From the NCBI GenBank assembly GCA_031277155.1, contig JAITMW010000003.1:1-23741 (forward strand): 23,741 nt of DNA, written 5' to 3'. The notes beneath the pieces were generated by a model. It was not told where the DNA came from. It saw only the letters and a program-made list of their open reading frames with translations, and searched no databases. Shown piece after piece: positions 1-7,217 of this stretch (the stretch's first letter is position 1; every line of letters begins with the position of its first letter). The position numbers and the translations under genes are program-made. Source of the stretch: Clostridiales bacterium. GTDB lineage: Bacteria; Bacillota; Clostridia; Lachnospirales; WRAX01.

Positions 1-1635
1 CATGAAGCGGCCGAAGAACCTTATTTTGTTACGGAATATGCATATGTGCCCGCCTTTGTCCGGCATCGCACTGATATTGCCGATGTGGGCGATATAATCG
101 AATTTGGCGGATACCGCTGGCTGGTGCTGGATGTACAGGGCGACCACGCGTTGATAATGACCGAAAACGCGCTTGTAATAGAAGATGGTCGATATCACTT
201 CACCAGAATGAATGTAACCTGGGCGGGCAGTACCATTCGCTATCATCTTAATTCTCAATTTTTTGACAGTTTCAGCGCAGCAGACAGGGCGCGGATTAGG
301 GATACATATGTAACAACCGACAATAACCCTTGGTTTGGCAGCCTGGGCGGGGACGACACAATTGATAAGATATTCCTGTTAAGCATAGAAGAGGTTGTGC
401 GATACTTTGGCGATAGCGGGCAATGGCAAAGCAGGCCGGACGAGAGGCATATAATTTGGCTGTCCGATGAATATGATTCCGCGAGGGCGGCCTTAAATGA
501 CGAGGGCACGCCCCTTTGGTGGTGGCTTAGGTCGGCGGGCGGCAATCAGCATCTTGCGGTCGGCATTGATGTTTTTGGTGTTATTGCCATGTATGGCATG
601 GGCGTCAGCAACCCGGGCGGTGTTCGCCCGGCCTTGTGGCTGAATCTTATAGGCCCTTGGGACTATGAAAATTTCGCCTATGCCGTAAGAGAGCCGTTGC
701 ATCTGGACCATGAAACGCCCCACGGCGATTTGGCCGTACAGCACATGCTGTTTATCAACGACAACCTATATAGCCGAAAGCCCTTTTCGTACCGGGAAAA
801 AGAGGCCGCCGCCTGGCTTGTGGGGGAGTTTTTGGCCATGGGCCACCCTTGGGAAAATATTGCGGTACAAGAATTTCCTCTGCTTGGCGACTTTCGCTGG
901 TGGAATTTGAACAATCAACCAAGATGGGAGTCAGAATTCGAGCTTCGCCATACAACACAGCTTAGCCAAAATGTAATAGTAACAATACCCGGCCAAAGCG
1001 AGCGCAAGATAATTGTGGGCGCCCATTATGACAGCTGGCCCACCCCCGGCGCGGCTGATAATGCTTCGGGCACGTCTTTATTGCTGGAAAGTGCCCAGCG
1101 TATGCTGCGGATGGACAACTATTACACCATTGTGTATGTCTTTTTTGGCGGGCACGAAGCAGGCGGCTTTCTTGGCGCCGACTATTTTATCCAAAGCCTG
1201 ACAAGCCGGCAATCTGATAATATAGCCCTGATGATTAATGCCGACGCGCTTGTTGACGGGCCATATATTTTCTATGGAGCCGCCTATAATGACGATTGGC
1301 AGCCCGGCGCAAATGCCCTCACCCGCCAAATTGACGCCATCGCCGAAGAGATTGACATGGGCCTGATTGGGCATCCCCCTGTGGCATTTTTAAACAGTGA
1401 CCAACAGGGCTTTATAGGCCGCGGCCATACCGTGGTCCATATGTCGGGGCTAACCAGGGTGGAGCTCCCCGGATATGCAGGGTTTTTTGAAATGGACGGC
1501 GGCCAATTTACCAGAGGGGTAAGCCACACCCAAAACGACGACTTTCATGTCATAGAGGAAAGATGGCCGGGGAAAATTCAGAGGAATATGCGGGCATTTT
1601 CGATTTTTTTGGAAGAGATGTTGATGATGCAGTAA
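1..1635 (+). CDS. DUF6273 + M28 family zinc metallopeptidase fusion (5' truncated)
   Basis: The reading frame is open to the first base of the window, so the true start lies outside; the GTG at 46 is only the first internal start-like codon. The N-terminal half (about bases 80-650) looks like a DUF6273 domain: IEFGGYRWLVLD near its start, then WWWLRSAG and GGVRPALWL. The C-terminal half (about 740-1630) is an M28 aminopeptidase-type domain that would cleave peptides with two zinc ions. Visible ligands are His and Asp of GAHYD (1024, 1030), Asp of GAADNASG (1057), Glu of GGHEAGG (1156), Asp of NADAL (1243) and His of SHTQNDD (1525). The usual catalytic Glu just before the zinc-binding Glu is His here (1153). 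DUF6273 is common in surface and extracellular clostridial proteins, so an extracellular role is likely, but any signal peptide would be outside the window. The stop lies 9 bases before the queT riboswitch. Family call firm; substrate unknown. Confidence 0.85.
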   Translation, partial: HEAAEEPYFVTEYAYVPAFVRHRTDIADVGDIIEFGGYRWLVLDVQGDHALIMTENALVIEDGRYHFTRMNVTWAGSTIRYHLNSQFFDSFSAADRARIRDTYVTTDNNPWFGSLGGDDTIDKIFLLSIEEVVRYFGDSGQWQSRPDERHIIWLSDEYDSARAALNDEGTPLWWWLRSAGGNQHLAVGIDVFGVIAMYGMGVSNPGGVRPALWLNLIGPWDYENFAYAVREPLHLDHETPHGDLAVQHMLFINDNLYSRKPFSYREKEAAAWLVGEFLAMGHPWENIAVQEFPLLGDFRWWNLNNQPRWESEFELRHTTQLSQNVIVTIPGQSERKIIVGAHYDSWPTPGAADNASGTSLLLESAQRMLRMDNYYTIVYVFFGGHEAGGFLGADYFIQSLTSRQSDNIALMINADALVDGPYIFYGAAYNDDWQPGANALTRQIDAIAEEIDMGLIGHPPVAFLNSDQQGFIGRGHTVVHMSGLTRVELPGYAGFFEMDGGQFTRGVSHTQNDDFHVIEERWPGKIQRNMRAFSIFLEEMLMMQ

Positions 1636-1644
1636 GAACACATG

Positions 1645-1687
1645 AAGGTGTGCCTGAAAACCACCTTATAAAATATCAAAACAGGAG
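1645..1687 (+). promoter_or_regulatory. preQ1-I riboswitch (translational) before queT
   Basis: An H-type pseudoknot can be drawn by eye. P1 pairs AAGGTG (1645-1650) with CACCTT (1662-1667). Loop bases CCTG (1653-1656) pair with CAGG (1682-1685). An A-run follows in the loop (1657-1660), and a single C (1661) immediately precedes the P1 3' strand, where preQ1-I aptamers place the ligand-pairing cytosine. The joining strand 1668-1681 is A-rich, as in the class. The 3' strand of P2 is part of the ribosome site AGGAG (1683-1687), 9 bases before the queT ATG, so ligand binding should hide it and repress translation. Gene context (queT) fits preQ1 sensing. I see no strong promoter between the peptidase stop and P1, so read-through transcription is possible. 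No covariance model was run. Confidence 0.85.
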
Positions 1688-1696
1688 AGATTTTTT

Positions 1697-2212
1697 ATGA
1701 AGCAAAATACCAAGGTCAAAACCATGGCCGTGATGGCCATGGTCGCGGCAATTTATGCCGCCGTCACCGTTTCCCTGGCACCCATCAGCTTTGGGGCCAT
1801 TCAGTTTCGTCTGGCCGAAAGCCTTAATTTATTGGCCTTTTTCAATCCCATCTTTGCCCCGGCCGTCGTGCTGGGCGTCCTCATAGCCAATTTTTTCTCA
1901 CCCCTTGGCATGATTGATATTGTTTTGGGAACCACATCCACCGCCATTGCCATGGTGCTTCTTATTGTGACAAAAAGGCTGACGGGCAGCCTCTTTTTGT
2001 CGGGCCTTTGGGCCACAATTGTCAATGCGGCCATAATCCCCTTGGTTATTTTAATTGGCGTGGGCAGCGAAGTCACCCTTGCGGCCTATGCCACATATGC
2101 GGCCCAAGTGGGCATTGGGCAATTTGTTGTGGTGTCAATTTTTGGATATGCCATATGCCGTCTGTTGATTGCAAGGCATCCCAATTTCATTTTGATGCTG
2201 GAGGGCCTTTAA
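1697..2212 (+). CDS. queT: QueT family transporter, queuosine-precursor uptake (ECF S component)
   Basis: A 171-residue, almost entirely hydrophobic protein of the QueT (COG4708) family. These are substrate-binding membrane subunits of ECF vitamin transporters, thought to import queuine or preQ1-type precursors using a shared energising module encoded elsewhere. Visible family features are the N-terminal helix after KTMAVMAMVAAIY, the conserved stretch IQFRLAESLNLLAFF at about residues 36-50 with Arg and Glu in an otherwise apolar segment, and about five to six membrane spans. The length is normal for the family. The ATG is set by AGGAG 9 bases upstream, itself the 3' strand of the riboswitch pseudoknot. 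No queuosine biosynthesis genes are visible nearby, consistent with salvage. Its stop codon overlaps the stop of the convergent gene by four bases. Confidence 0.88.
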   Translation: MKQNTKVKTMAVMAMVAAIYAAVTVSLAPISFGAIQFRLAESLNLLAFFNPIFAPAVVLGVLIANFFSPLGMIDIVLGTTSTAIAMVLLIVTKRLTGSLFLSGLWATIVNAAIIPLVILIGVGSEVTLAAYATYAAQVGIGQFVVVSIFGYAICRLLIARHPNFILMLEGL

Positions 2213-2826
2213 TAATTCGCCCGTATGTATTCAATCGCCCGGGCCACCGCCTTTTGATGGTCGGGATTTGGCCTGTTGCTGCCATGCAGCAGGCTGCCCG
2301 CAAAATGCAGGCACATATGACCATCCACCCCATTTCCCGCCACTGCGTCAAAATTAAGGCCGTGGCCATATCCGCCGCTGCGCCCGCCAACAGTGGCCAG
2401 GGCCGCCGCGCTATCCACGCCCGCGTGGGGGAAATTGGTCAGTGACCCCGCAAAGACATAATTGCCCACATAGACGACGACGGGCCGCCGCGCCCAGCTG
2501 TGGCCGCCCCAGACGGCGTTCATGATGGCGGCGTCCTCTTTTGTCAGCGGCTCGATATCGGCGTGGTTGGTGCCAAAGGTGCGGCGGATGGCCCAAGTGC
2601 GCCCCGTTTCAATGTCGCGCACAATTGCGTCGTCGCCGCGCCCAAAAATATGCTGTATTTCGTCAAACCAATTTGCATCATATTTGGAAATATATGTATT
2701 TTCCTCGGCCTGCATCTGAAAAATCCCATATGTAACATTTTTGTAATTTAATTCATAATTTGGGTCTGCTGCGCCACCTCCTGCTATCGTGATAAATGCA
2801 GCCATCATCAAGACTTCTCCAAACAT
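2209..2826 (-). CDS. Small secreted protein with conserved clostridial His/Cys-rich domain, function unknown
   Basis: 205 residues. The N-terminus has a short hydrophobic stretch (about residues 5-19, ending GGGAAD) that could be a signal peptide, although it lacks the usual basic residues. The body matches, as I recall it, a domain seen at the C-terminus of some clostridial peptidoglycan-binding proteins. Landmarks are GTNHADIEP (residues 85-93), WGGHSWARRP (106-115), FPHAG (132-136) and GHMCLHFAGS (169-178) followed by HGSN and DPxH-like residues. Candidate active or metal residues are His88, His134, Cys172, His174, His181 and His190. The G-x-C-[IL]-H pattern is faintly like the cysteine motif of L,D-transpeptidases, but that is only a resemblance. 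The start is chosen from AGGAG at 2832-2836; a strong promoter lies just upstream. No cell-wall binding repeats are attached, unlike the longer relatives. Confidence 0.65.
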   Translation of the reverse strand: MFGEVLMMAAFITIAGGGAADPNYELNYKNVTYGIFQMQAEENTYISKYDANWFDEIQHIFGRGDDAIVRDIETGRTWAIRRTFGTNHADIEPLTKEDAAIMNAVWGGHSWARRPVVVYVGNYVFAGSLTNFPHAGVDSAAALATVGGRSGGYGHGLNFDAVAGNGVDGHMCLHFAGSLLHGSNRPNPDHQKAVARAIEYIRANY

Positions 2827-2858
2827 ATTTTCTCCTTTCGCGTGCCGGATTTCTATGC

Positions 2859-2887
2859 AGTATATTACAAATATTACGACTTGTCAA
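2859..2887 (-). promoter_or_regulatory. Sigma-A type promoter for the small secreted protein gene
   Basis: On the minus strand TTGACA (2882-2887) is separated by 17 bases from TATACT (2859-2864). Predicted transcription start is near 2852, leaving a leader of about 25 bases that includes the AGGAG ribosome site. This is one of the best -35/-10 matches in the window, so expression by the housekeeping sigma factor is likely. Confidence 0.8.
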
Positions 2888-2965
2888 CTGGAAATTAATA
2901 GAATTGTAACAAAGATGCCCGGTAATTTTTGGGACGCGCATCATATACTGTCATGAGGTGATTTC

Positions 2966-3145
2966 ATGGCGGCAAAATTTCGCAATAAAATAAGGCAAGT
3001 GCTTTACCGCCCCATCAAAAAGCGCCCCCAGCTGGAATTTGTGACAAAGCGGCTGGCGGACGCGGAGAAGGTCTTAGATTTAACGGTTGGCGGCACCCTA
3101 AGAAAGAGAAGGCGAAGAAAGAGGGGCAAAAAGCAGGAAAAGTGA
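2966..3145 (+). CDS. Small highly basic protein (59 aa), unknown
   Basis: ATG at 2966 is preceded by GAGGTGA (2955-2961), a good ribosome site at normal spacing, and the frame runs 59 codons to TGA. The protein is rich in Lys and Arg throughout and ends in a run like LRKRRRRKRGKK, with no membrane segment or signal peptide. Such charge suggests nucleic-acid or ribosome contact, but nothing identifies a family. It stands alone between a divergent gene and the palindrome at 3152, transcribed toward nth. I see no convincing promoter at proper distance: a TATACT at 2944 would place the start inside the ribosome site. It is supported by start signal and codon pattern only. Confidence 0.5.
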   Translation: MAAKFRNKIRQVLYRPIKKRPQLEFVTKRLADAEKVLDLTVGGTLRKRRRRKRGKKQEK

Positions 3146-3151
3146 AGTGTG

Positions 3152-3178
3152 GCTAATCCGATTTTAAATCGGATTAGC
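3152..3178. repeat. Perfect palindrome between convergent genes, possible bidirectional terminator
   Basis: GCTAATCCGATTT (3152-3164) and AAATCGGATTAGC (3166-3178) are exact reverse complements around one base, giving at least an 11-base stem with a 5-base loop in RNA. It lies 6 bases after the small basic gene and 13 bases past the nth stop, so both genes run into it. Neither side has a T-run, so it is not a textbook Rho-independent terminator; it may instead end or protect the transcripts, or be a dispersed repeat copy. Confidence 0.6.
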
Positions 3179-3191
3179 TATATTGCCGCTA

Positions 3192-3827
3192 TCAAGGCTC
3201 TTTATAAGCCGGACAAAGATGGGGCATAAAGCAAACCCGGCATTTTGCCTTTGGGGCCTTGCAAATTTCGCGGCCAAAGGCGATAAGCTGGTGATTATAG
3301 CGTATCCAATGTGTTTTTGGCAGCAGCTTCATTAAGTCGAATTCGATTTTTACGGGGTCGGTATTTTTTGTAAAGCCCAGACGGCCGGAGATGCGCTTTA
3401 CATGGGTATCGACGACCACGCTGGGCAGGCCGAAGATGTGACAGCGCACCACATTGGCGGTTTTGCGCCCTACGCCCGGCAGCTTTGTCAGCACATCTAT
3501 GTCAGAGGGCAGGTCGCCGCCATATTCCGTCAGCAGAGCCTGCGCGCAAAAAACAAGGCTTTTCGCCTTGTTGCGAAAAAAGCCCGTTGGTTTTACGTCT
3601 TGCTCCATTTCAGCCAAATTTGCCGACGCAAAGGCCTCCAGCGTCTGATATTTTGCGAAAAGTTGTGCGGTCACAATATTCACGCGGTCGTCTGTGCATT
3701 GGGCGCTCAGGATGGTGGCAAAAAGCAGCTCGTATGGCTTTTCATAGTTAAGATAGCATTTGTCCTCGTAGGGATATCGCGCGTCCAAAGCCGCAAGGAC
3801 TGCCTCGACGCGCCGGGATTTCTTCAT
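3192..3827 (-). CDS. nth: Endonuclease III, DNA glycosylase/AP lyase
   Basis: 211 residues, the usual length. Base-excision repair enzyme that removes oxidised pyrimidines and cuts the abasic site. The helix-hairpin-helix is LPGVGRKTANVV at residues 116-127, with the catalytic lysine Lys122 and the catalytic aspartate Asp140 in VVVDTHVKR. The C-terminal [4Fe-4S] cluster motif is intact: Cys189, Cys196, Cys199 and Cys205 with spacing 6-2-5. The ATG overlaps the mtnN stop as ATGA, so translation is probably coupled. It is the last gene of the long minus-strand run and ends just before the 3152 palindrome. Confidence 0.97.
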   Translation of the reverse strand: MKKSRRVEAVLAALDARYPYEDKCYLNYEKPYELLFATILSAQCTDDRVNIVTAQLFAKYQTLEAFASANLAEMEQDVKPTGFFRNKAKSLVFCAQALLTEYGGDLPSDIDVLTKLPGVGRKTANVVRCHIFGLPSVVVDTHVKRISGRLGFTKNTDPVKIEFDLMKLLPKTHWIRYNHQLIAFGREICKAPKAKCRVCFMPHLCPAYKEP

Positions 3828-4531
3828 AAGATATGCCCTATCATTTCCATCACAGACCGTGCCGAATTTTCCGCCGCTTGGGTGACAAATTCGTCAAAAT
3901 TCGCCTGGGCAGAGCCATCAGCCTTATCCGAAATGGCGCGTATGGCCACAAAGGGGGTTTTGTTTTGATGGCACACCTGGGCTATGGCGGCCCCTTCCAT
4001 CTCCACGCATAAGGCCCCAAATTCTTCCAAGATATGCTGCTTTGTCGCGGCATCTTCAATAAATTGGTCCCCGGTGGCAATGCGCCCGTGATGCACTGTA
4101 CACGGGATGCCGCCCTGCTCAAAAGCTGCGTTGCACGCCCTCACTGCCAATTCTGACAGCCTTTTGTCGGCAGAAAAAGCCAGCACATCCATGCCCGGCA
4201 GCTGCCCCGGCTTATAGCCGAATGACCCCGCGTTTACATCGTGATGCACAAGGTCTGTGGCCACAACCACATCGCCAATGTTAAGGGCATTGTCAATTGC
4301 GCCGGCCGCGCCCAAATTTATCACGGCGGACACAGAAAAACCAAGCTTCATGGCCTGGGCGCACATTGCGGCATTGACCTTGCCCACGCCGCAACGGGCC
4401 AGCACAACATTTTTGCCCGCAATTTCCCCTGTGTAATAAACCAGGCCGCCAATTGTATGAATATCGCCGATTTCCATCTTTTCCAACAAGCCTTCAATCT
4501 CTACCGAAAGAGCCCCAATAATCCCTATCAT
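3824..4531 (-). CDS. mtnN: 5'-methylthioadenosine/S-adenosylhomocysteine nucleosidase
   Basis: 235 residues, close to the E. coli Pfs/MtnN length. It hydrolyses MTA and SAH, by-products of SAM use, releasing adenine; in many Firmicutes it also feeds the methyl cycle and autoinducer-2 synthesis. The family start MIGIIGALSVEIE carries the general acid-base Glu11. The nucleoside site CVEMEGAAIAQVC (residues 175-187) has Glu179, and AISDKAD (199-205) has the catalytic Asp202. Both ends overlap neighbours by four bases (ATGA with glmM upstream and with nth downstream), showing a tightly coupled unit. Confidence 0.96.
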   Translation of the reverse strand: MIGIIGALSVEIEGLLEKMEIGDIHTIGGLVYYTGEIAGKNVVLARCGVGKVNAAMCAQAMKLGFSVSAVINLGAAGAIDNALNIGDVVVATDLVHHDVNAGSFGYKPGQLPGMDVLAFSADKRLSELAVRACNAAFEQGGIPCTVHHGRIATGDQFIEDAATKQHILEEFGALCVEMEGAAIAQVCHQNKTPFVAIRAISDKADGSAQANFDEFVTQAAENSARSVMEMIGHIL

Positions 4532-5859
4532 CCGCTGTAATCCTCCATCATTTGTGCCATCCGCGCCGCATCCGCCGCAATTTCGGCCATGTCCGCGCCC
4601 TCTATCATCACGCGTATCAGCGGCTCTGTGCCCGATGGGCGTATCAGCACCCGGCCGCGCCCCTCGTATTTTTTGTGCAGTGCCGCAATTTCGGCCTGTA
4701 TGGTCGCATCGGCCTGTATTGCCTCTTTATCAGCATTGCCCAGCTTTGCGTTTTTCAACACCTGGGGCATTTTTTGCATTGTATTTAACTGCGCCAGGGT
4801 TTTGCCCGTTTCTTGCACAATTTGCGCCAGCAGCAGGGCAGTCAAAATGCCGTCGCCGGTGGTGTGGTGGTCCAGGCAAATGATGTGGCCGCTTTGCTCT
4901 CCGCCAAGGCAAAAGCCGCCCGCCATCATGCGCTCCAGCACATAGCGGTCCCCCACTTGGGTTTGCTCCGCCGTCAGCCCCGCTTTTTCCATGTCTGTGA
5001 AAAAGCCCAGATTGCTCATTACGGTGGCGATTATAGTATTTTTTGTCAATTTGCCTTTGGATGCCCAATGTTTGCCAATGACGGCCATAATCATGTCTCC
5101 GTCCAGCACATCGCCGTTTTCATCCACGGCAAAGCACCTGTCCCCGTCGCCGTCAAAGGCGAAGCCCATGTCAAAATCTCCCGCGCTTATATATTGGGCC
5201 AAAAGCCCCACATGGGTAGAGCCGCAGCCCGCGTTGATATTGATTCCGTCGGGGGCGCAGGCCAGGGTGCTGACTTTGGCGCCCAGCAATGAAAAGATTG
5301 CCGGGGCCGCCGTGAAGGTGGCACCGTTTGCGCAGTCCAGCGCGATTTTTTTGCCATGCAGATTTGTGTTTACAGTGGATTGCAAAAATCCCACATAGTC
5401 CGCCTCTGCCATGCTTGCCTGATATATGCGGCCAATTTCGGCCCCTTGGGCCTGTGCCGCTTTTTGGCCATAGGCGGCCTCAATCTCATTTTCAATTTCA
5501 TCGGAAAGCTTGTGCCCTTGGCCGTTGTAGAATTTTATGCCATTGTCCTCAAAGGCATTGTGGGAGGCGGAGACCATCACTCCCGCCGAAAAGCCGTATT
5601 TGCGCACAAGATATGCCAGCGCCGGTGTGGGCACAATGCCGGCCATATGCACATCCGCGCCCACAGAGCAAAAGCCCGCCGCCAGGGCGGCCGCAAGCAT
5701 GTCACATGATGCGCGGGTGTCCGTGCCGATGATTACAGACTTTTTATCAGCCTTTGCCAAAACCTTGGCACCGGCCGCCCCAAGGTCAAAGGCCATTTGC
5801 GCCGTCAAAAACGCGCCGGCCTTGCCGCGCACGCCGTCCGTCCCGAACAATCTTCCCAT
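4528..5859 (-). CDS. glmM: Phosphoglucosamine mutase
   Basis: 443 residues, full length. Converts glucosamine-6-phosphate to glucosamine-1-phosphate on the way to UDP-GlcNAc and peptidoglycan. Motifs in order: GTDGVRG at 6-12, the active phosphoserine loop VSASHN with Ser99, metal loop DGDGDR at 236-241, sugar loop GGEQSGH, and the C-terminal phosphate clamp RPSGTEPLIRVM. It lies directly behind cdaA and cdaR with a 2-base gap, the conserved Firmicutes arrangement in which GlmM and the c-di-AMP synthase influence each other. The stop overlaps the mtnN start. Confidence 0.97.
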   Translation of the reverse strand: MGRLFGTDGVRGKAGAFLTAQMAFDLGAAGAKVLAKADKKSVIIGTDTRASCDMLAAALAAGFCSVGADVHMAGIVPTPALAYLVRKYGFSAGVMVSASHNAFEDNGIKFYNGQGHKLSDEIENEIEAAYGQKAAQAQGAEIGRIYQASMAEADYVGFLQSTVNTNLHGKKIALDCANGATFTAAPAIFSLLGAKVSTLACAPDGININAGCGSTHVGLLAQYISAGDFDMGFAFDGDGDRCFAVDENGDVLDGDMIMAVIGKHWASKGKLTKNTIIATVMSNLGFFTDMEKAGLTAEQTQVGDRYVLERMMAGGFCLGGEQSGHIICLDHHTTGDGILTALLLAQIVQETGKTLAQLNTMQKMPQVLKNAKLGNADKEAIQADATIQAEIAALHKKYEGRGRVLIRPSGTEPLIRVMIEGADMAEIAADAARMAQMMEDYSG

Positions 5860-5861
5860 AT

Positions 5862-7217
5862 CTAGTCCCCCTCTTCCTCGTCTTCGTCAAGGTCTTGCTC
5901 TTCGATATCTTCTTCCTCTTCCTCAAACTCTTCCACATAGATAATTATATGGGCGCCGGCCTCTTCATCCATAAGGCTGACCCCGCCGGGCAGCGCAAAC
6001 ACAAGGGGAACTTCGTTGTAGCCCACTTCCAGGTCTATGCCCGTCGCGACTGCCGTAAGGGTGATATTTTCAGCCGCGACCTCCGCCATGATGCTTTGCA
6101 GCGCCGACAGCCTTATTGTAATTTCTTCGGTGACAATATGCGCATCGGCGGGCAGGCCGATGGTTTCAATATCCTCCGCCGATATGGTAAATTCTTGCTC
6201 TACAAAAGGCTCTATAATCACTTCCACGTACACCGTGTGAAAGCGCGGGTCTATCAAGAATACGCCCTGGGGCAAGGATGCCCTTATGTCATATTCCATC
6301 ATAAAGCTGTAGGTGTGCTGCATAATTTCCTCATCGGGAATGGGCGCAAGCATTATTGGCGCAAGGGCGGCCATTACGCCCTCTTCCCCTGCCACTTCCA
6401 GCAATTGAGGCCCCCAATTGATGTTGAGTATGCCAAAGCCTTCCGGAGGCAGGGCGTGATATGCGGGGCGCAAAACCCGCACCTCGCCGCGGCGGTAAAT
6501 CGGTACTTCAATATTGGCACTGTTTTCAAATTGCAGATGCTGCGACACAACGGGCACACCCGCGCCGTCAAGGGCCACAATGGGCCAGCCTTCCTCGAAA
6601 ATGGAAGAGCTTGCCTCGCTGACATCCACAGTCGCCACCAGGTTTTCGATGCGGTCAACAATGCTGGTTGGCCCCGTAACAGTAATCACATTGGGGGTGA
6701 TGTTGATGGCCGCGTCCAGCAAGATAAAGCCTTGGGCCACTTCCCCGGGGGTATAAGGCTCTACATCCATTTCTATTGTGGTGATGGTGTCCATAACCAG
6801 GCTGACGCTGCTGGGGTTGAAGCCGAAAATGTCCACAGGGCCGGTCTCCCCCGTGGGCTGCACGGCGACAACCAATGTCTCGCCATTTTGGGCGGCGGCA
6901 AGGATTTCGGATGTGGATAAATCGATATACGCGCCCAAGGTGTTGCGGATTGAATCTATGCCGCGGGACGTGCCCCACACCTGAAAGCGTATGGTTTGGG
7001 CGCGCAGGGCCTCGATATTTTCAAGATGTATGCCCTCGCCCATGGCCAGGGCGTCCTCGTTGCGCAATTCCAGCGTTACGGCCACGGTTTCGGTGCGCAC
7101 GGGGTCTTCGACATTCAAAATCAAAAACCACAGCACAAACGCCATGAAAAAGGCCACAATTTTCCACGGCAAATTCGTCAGAAAGTTGCTTTTAAGTTTT
7201 GACAGAATTTTTTTCAT
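5862..7217 (-). CDS. cdaR: CdaR/YbbR-domain regulator of c-di-AMP synthase CdaA
   Basis: 451 residues. A short basic N-terminus is followed by one membrane span (about residues 18-37, VAFFMAFVLWFLILNV), then a long extracytoplasmic part of repeated beta-rich YbbR domains, each beginning with patterns such as VTLELRNED or VRVL. In other Firmicutes CdaR binds CdaA and adjusts its cyclase activity. The last 25 or so residues are almost entirely Glu and Asp (bases 5865-5937), an unusual acidic tail. The ATG overlaps the cdaA stop by four bases. Sequence repeats are divergent, so the number of YbbR units (probably four) is a guess. Confidence 0.9.
   Translation of the reverse strand: MKKILSKLKSNFLTNLPWKIVAFFMAFVLWFLILNVEDPVRTETVAVTLELRNEDALAMGEGIHLENIEALRAQTIRFQVWGTSRGIDSIRNTLGAYIDLSTSEILAAAQNGETLVVAVQPTGETGPVDIFGFNPSSVSLVMDTITTIEMDVEPYTPGEVAQGFILLDAAINITPNVITVTGPTSIVDRIENLVATVDVSEASSSIFEEGWPIVALDGAGVPVVSQHLQFENSANIEVPIYRRGEVRVLRPAYHALPPEGFGILNINWGPQLLEVAGEEGVMAALAPIMLAPIPDEEIMQHTYSFMMEYDIRASLPQGVFLIDPRFHTVYVEVIIEPFVEQEFTISAEDIETIGLPADAHIVTEEITIRLSALQSIMAEVAAENITLTAVATGIDLEVGYNEVPLVFALPGGVSLMDEEAGAHIIIYVEEFEEEEEDIEEQDLDEDEEEGD

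Noticed and set aside
2944..2949. TATACT as a promoter -10 for the small basic gene
   Set aside because: The transcript would start at the ribosome site itself and there is no -35 at proper distance.
5754..6920. Long plus-strand open frame of 388 codons antisense to glmM and cdaR
   Set aside because: It has no family-like sequence and lies opposite genes with clear motifs; it arises from the codon bias of the real genes.
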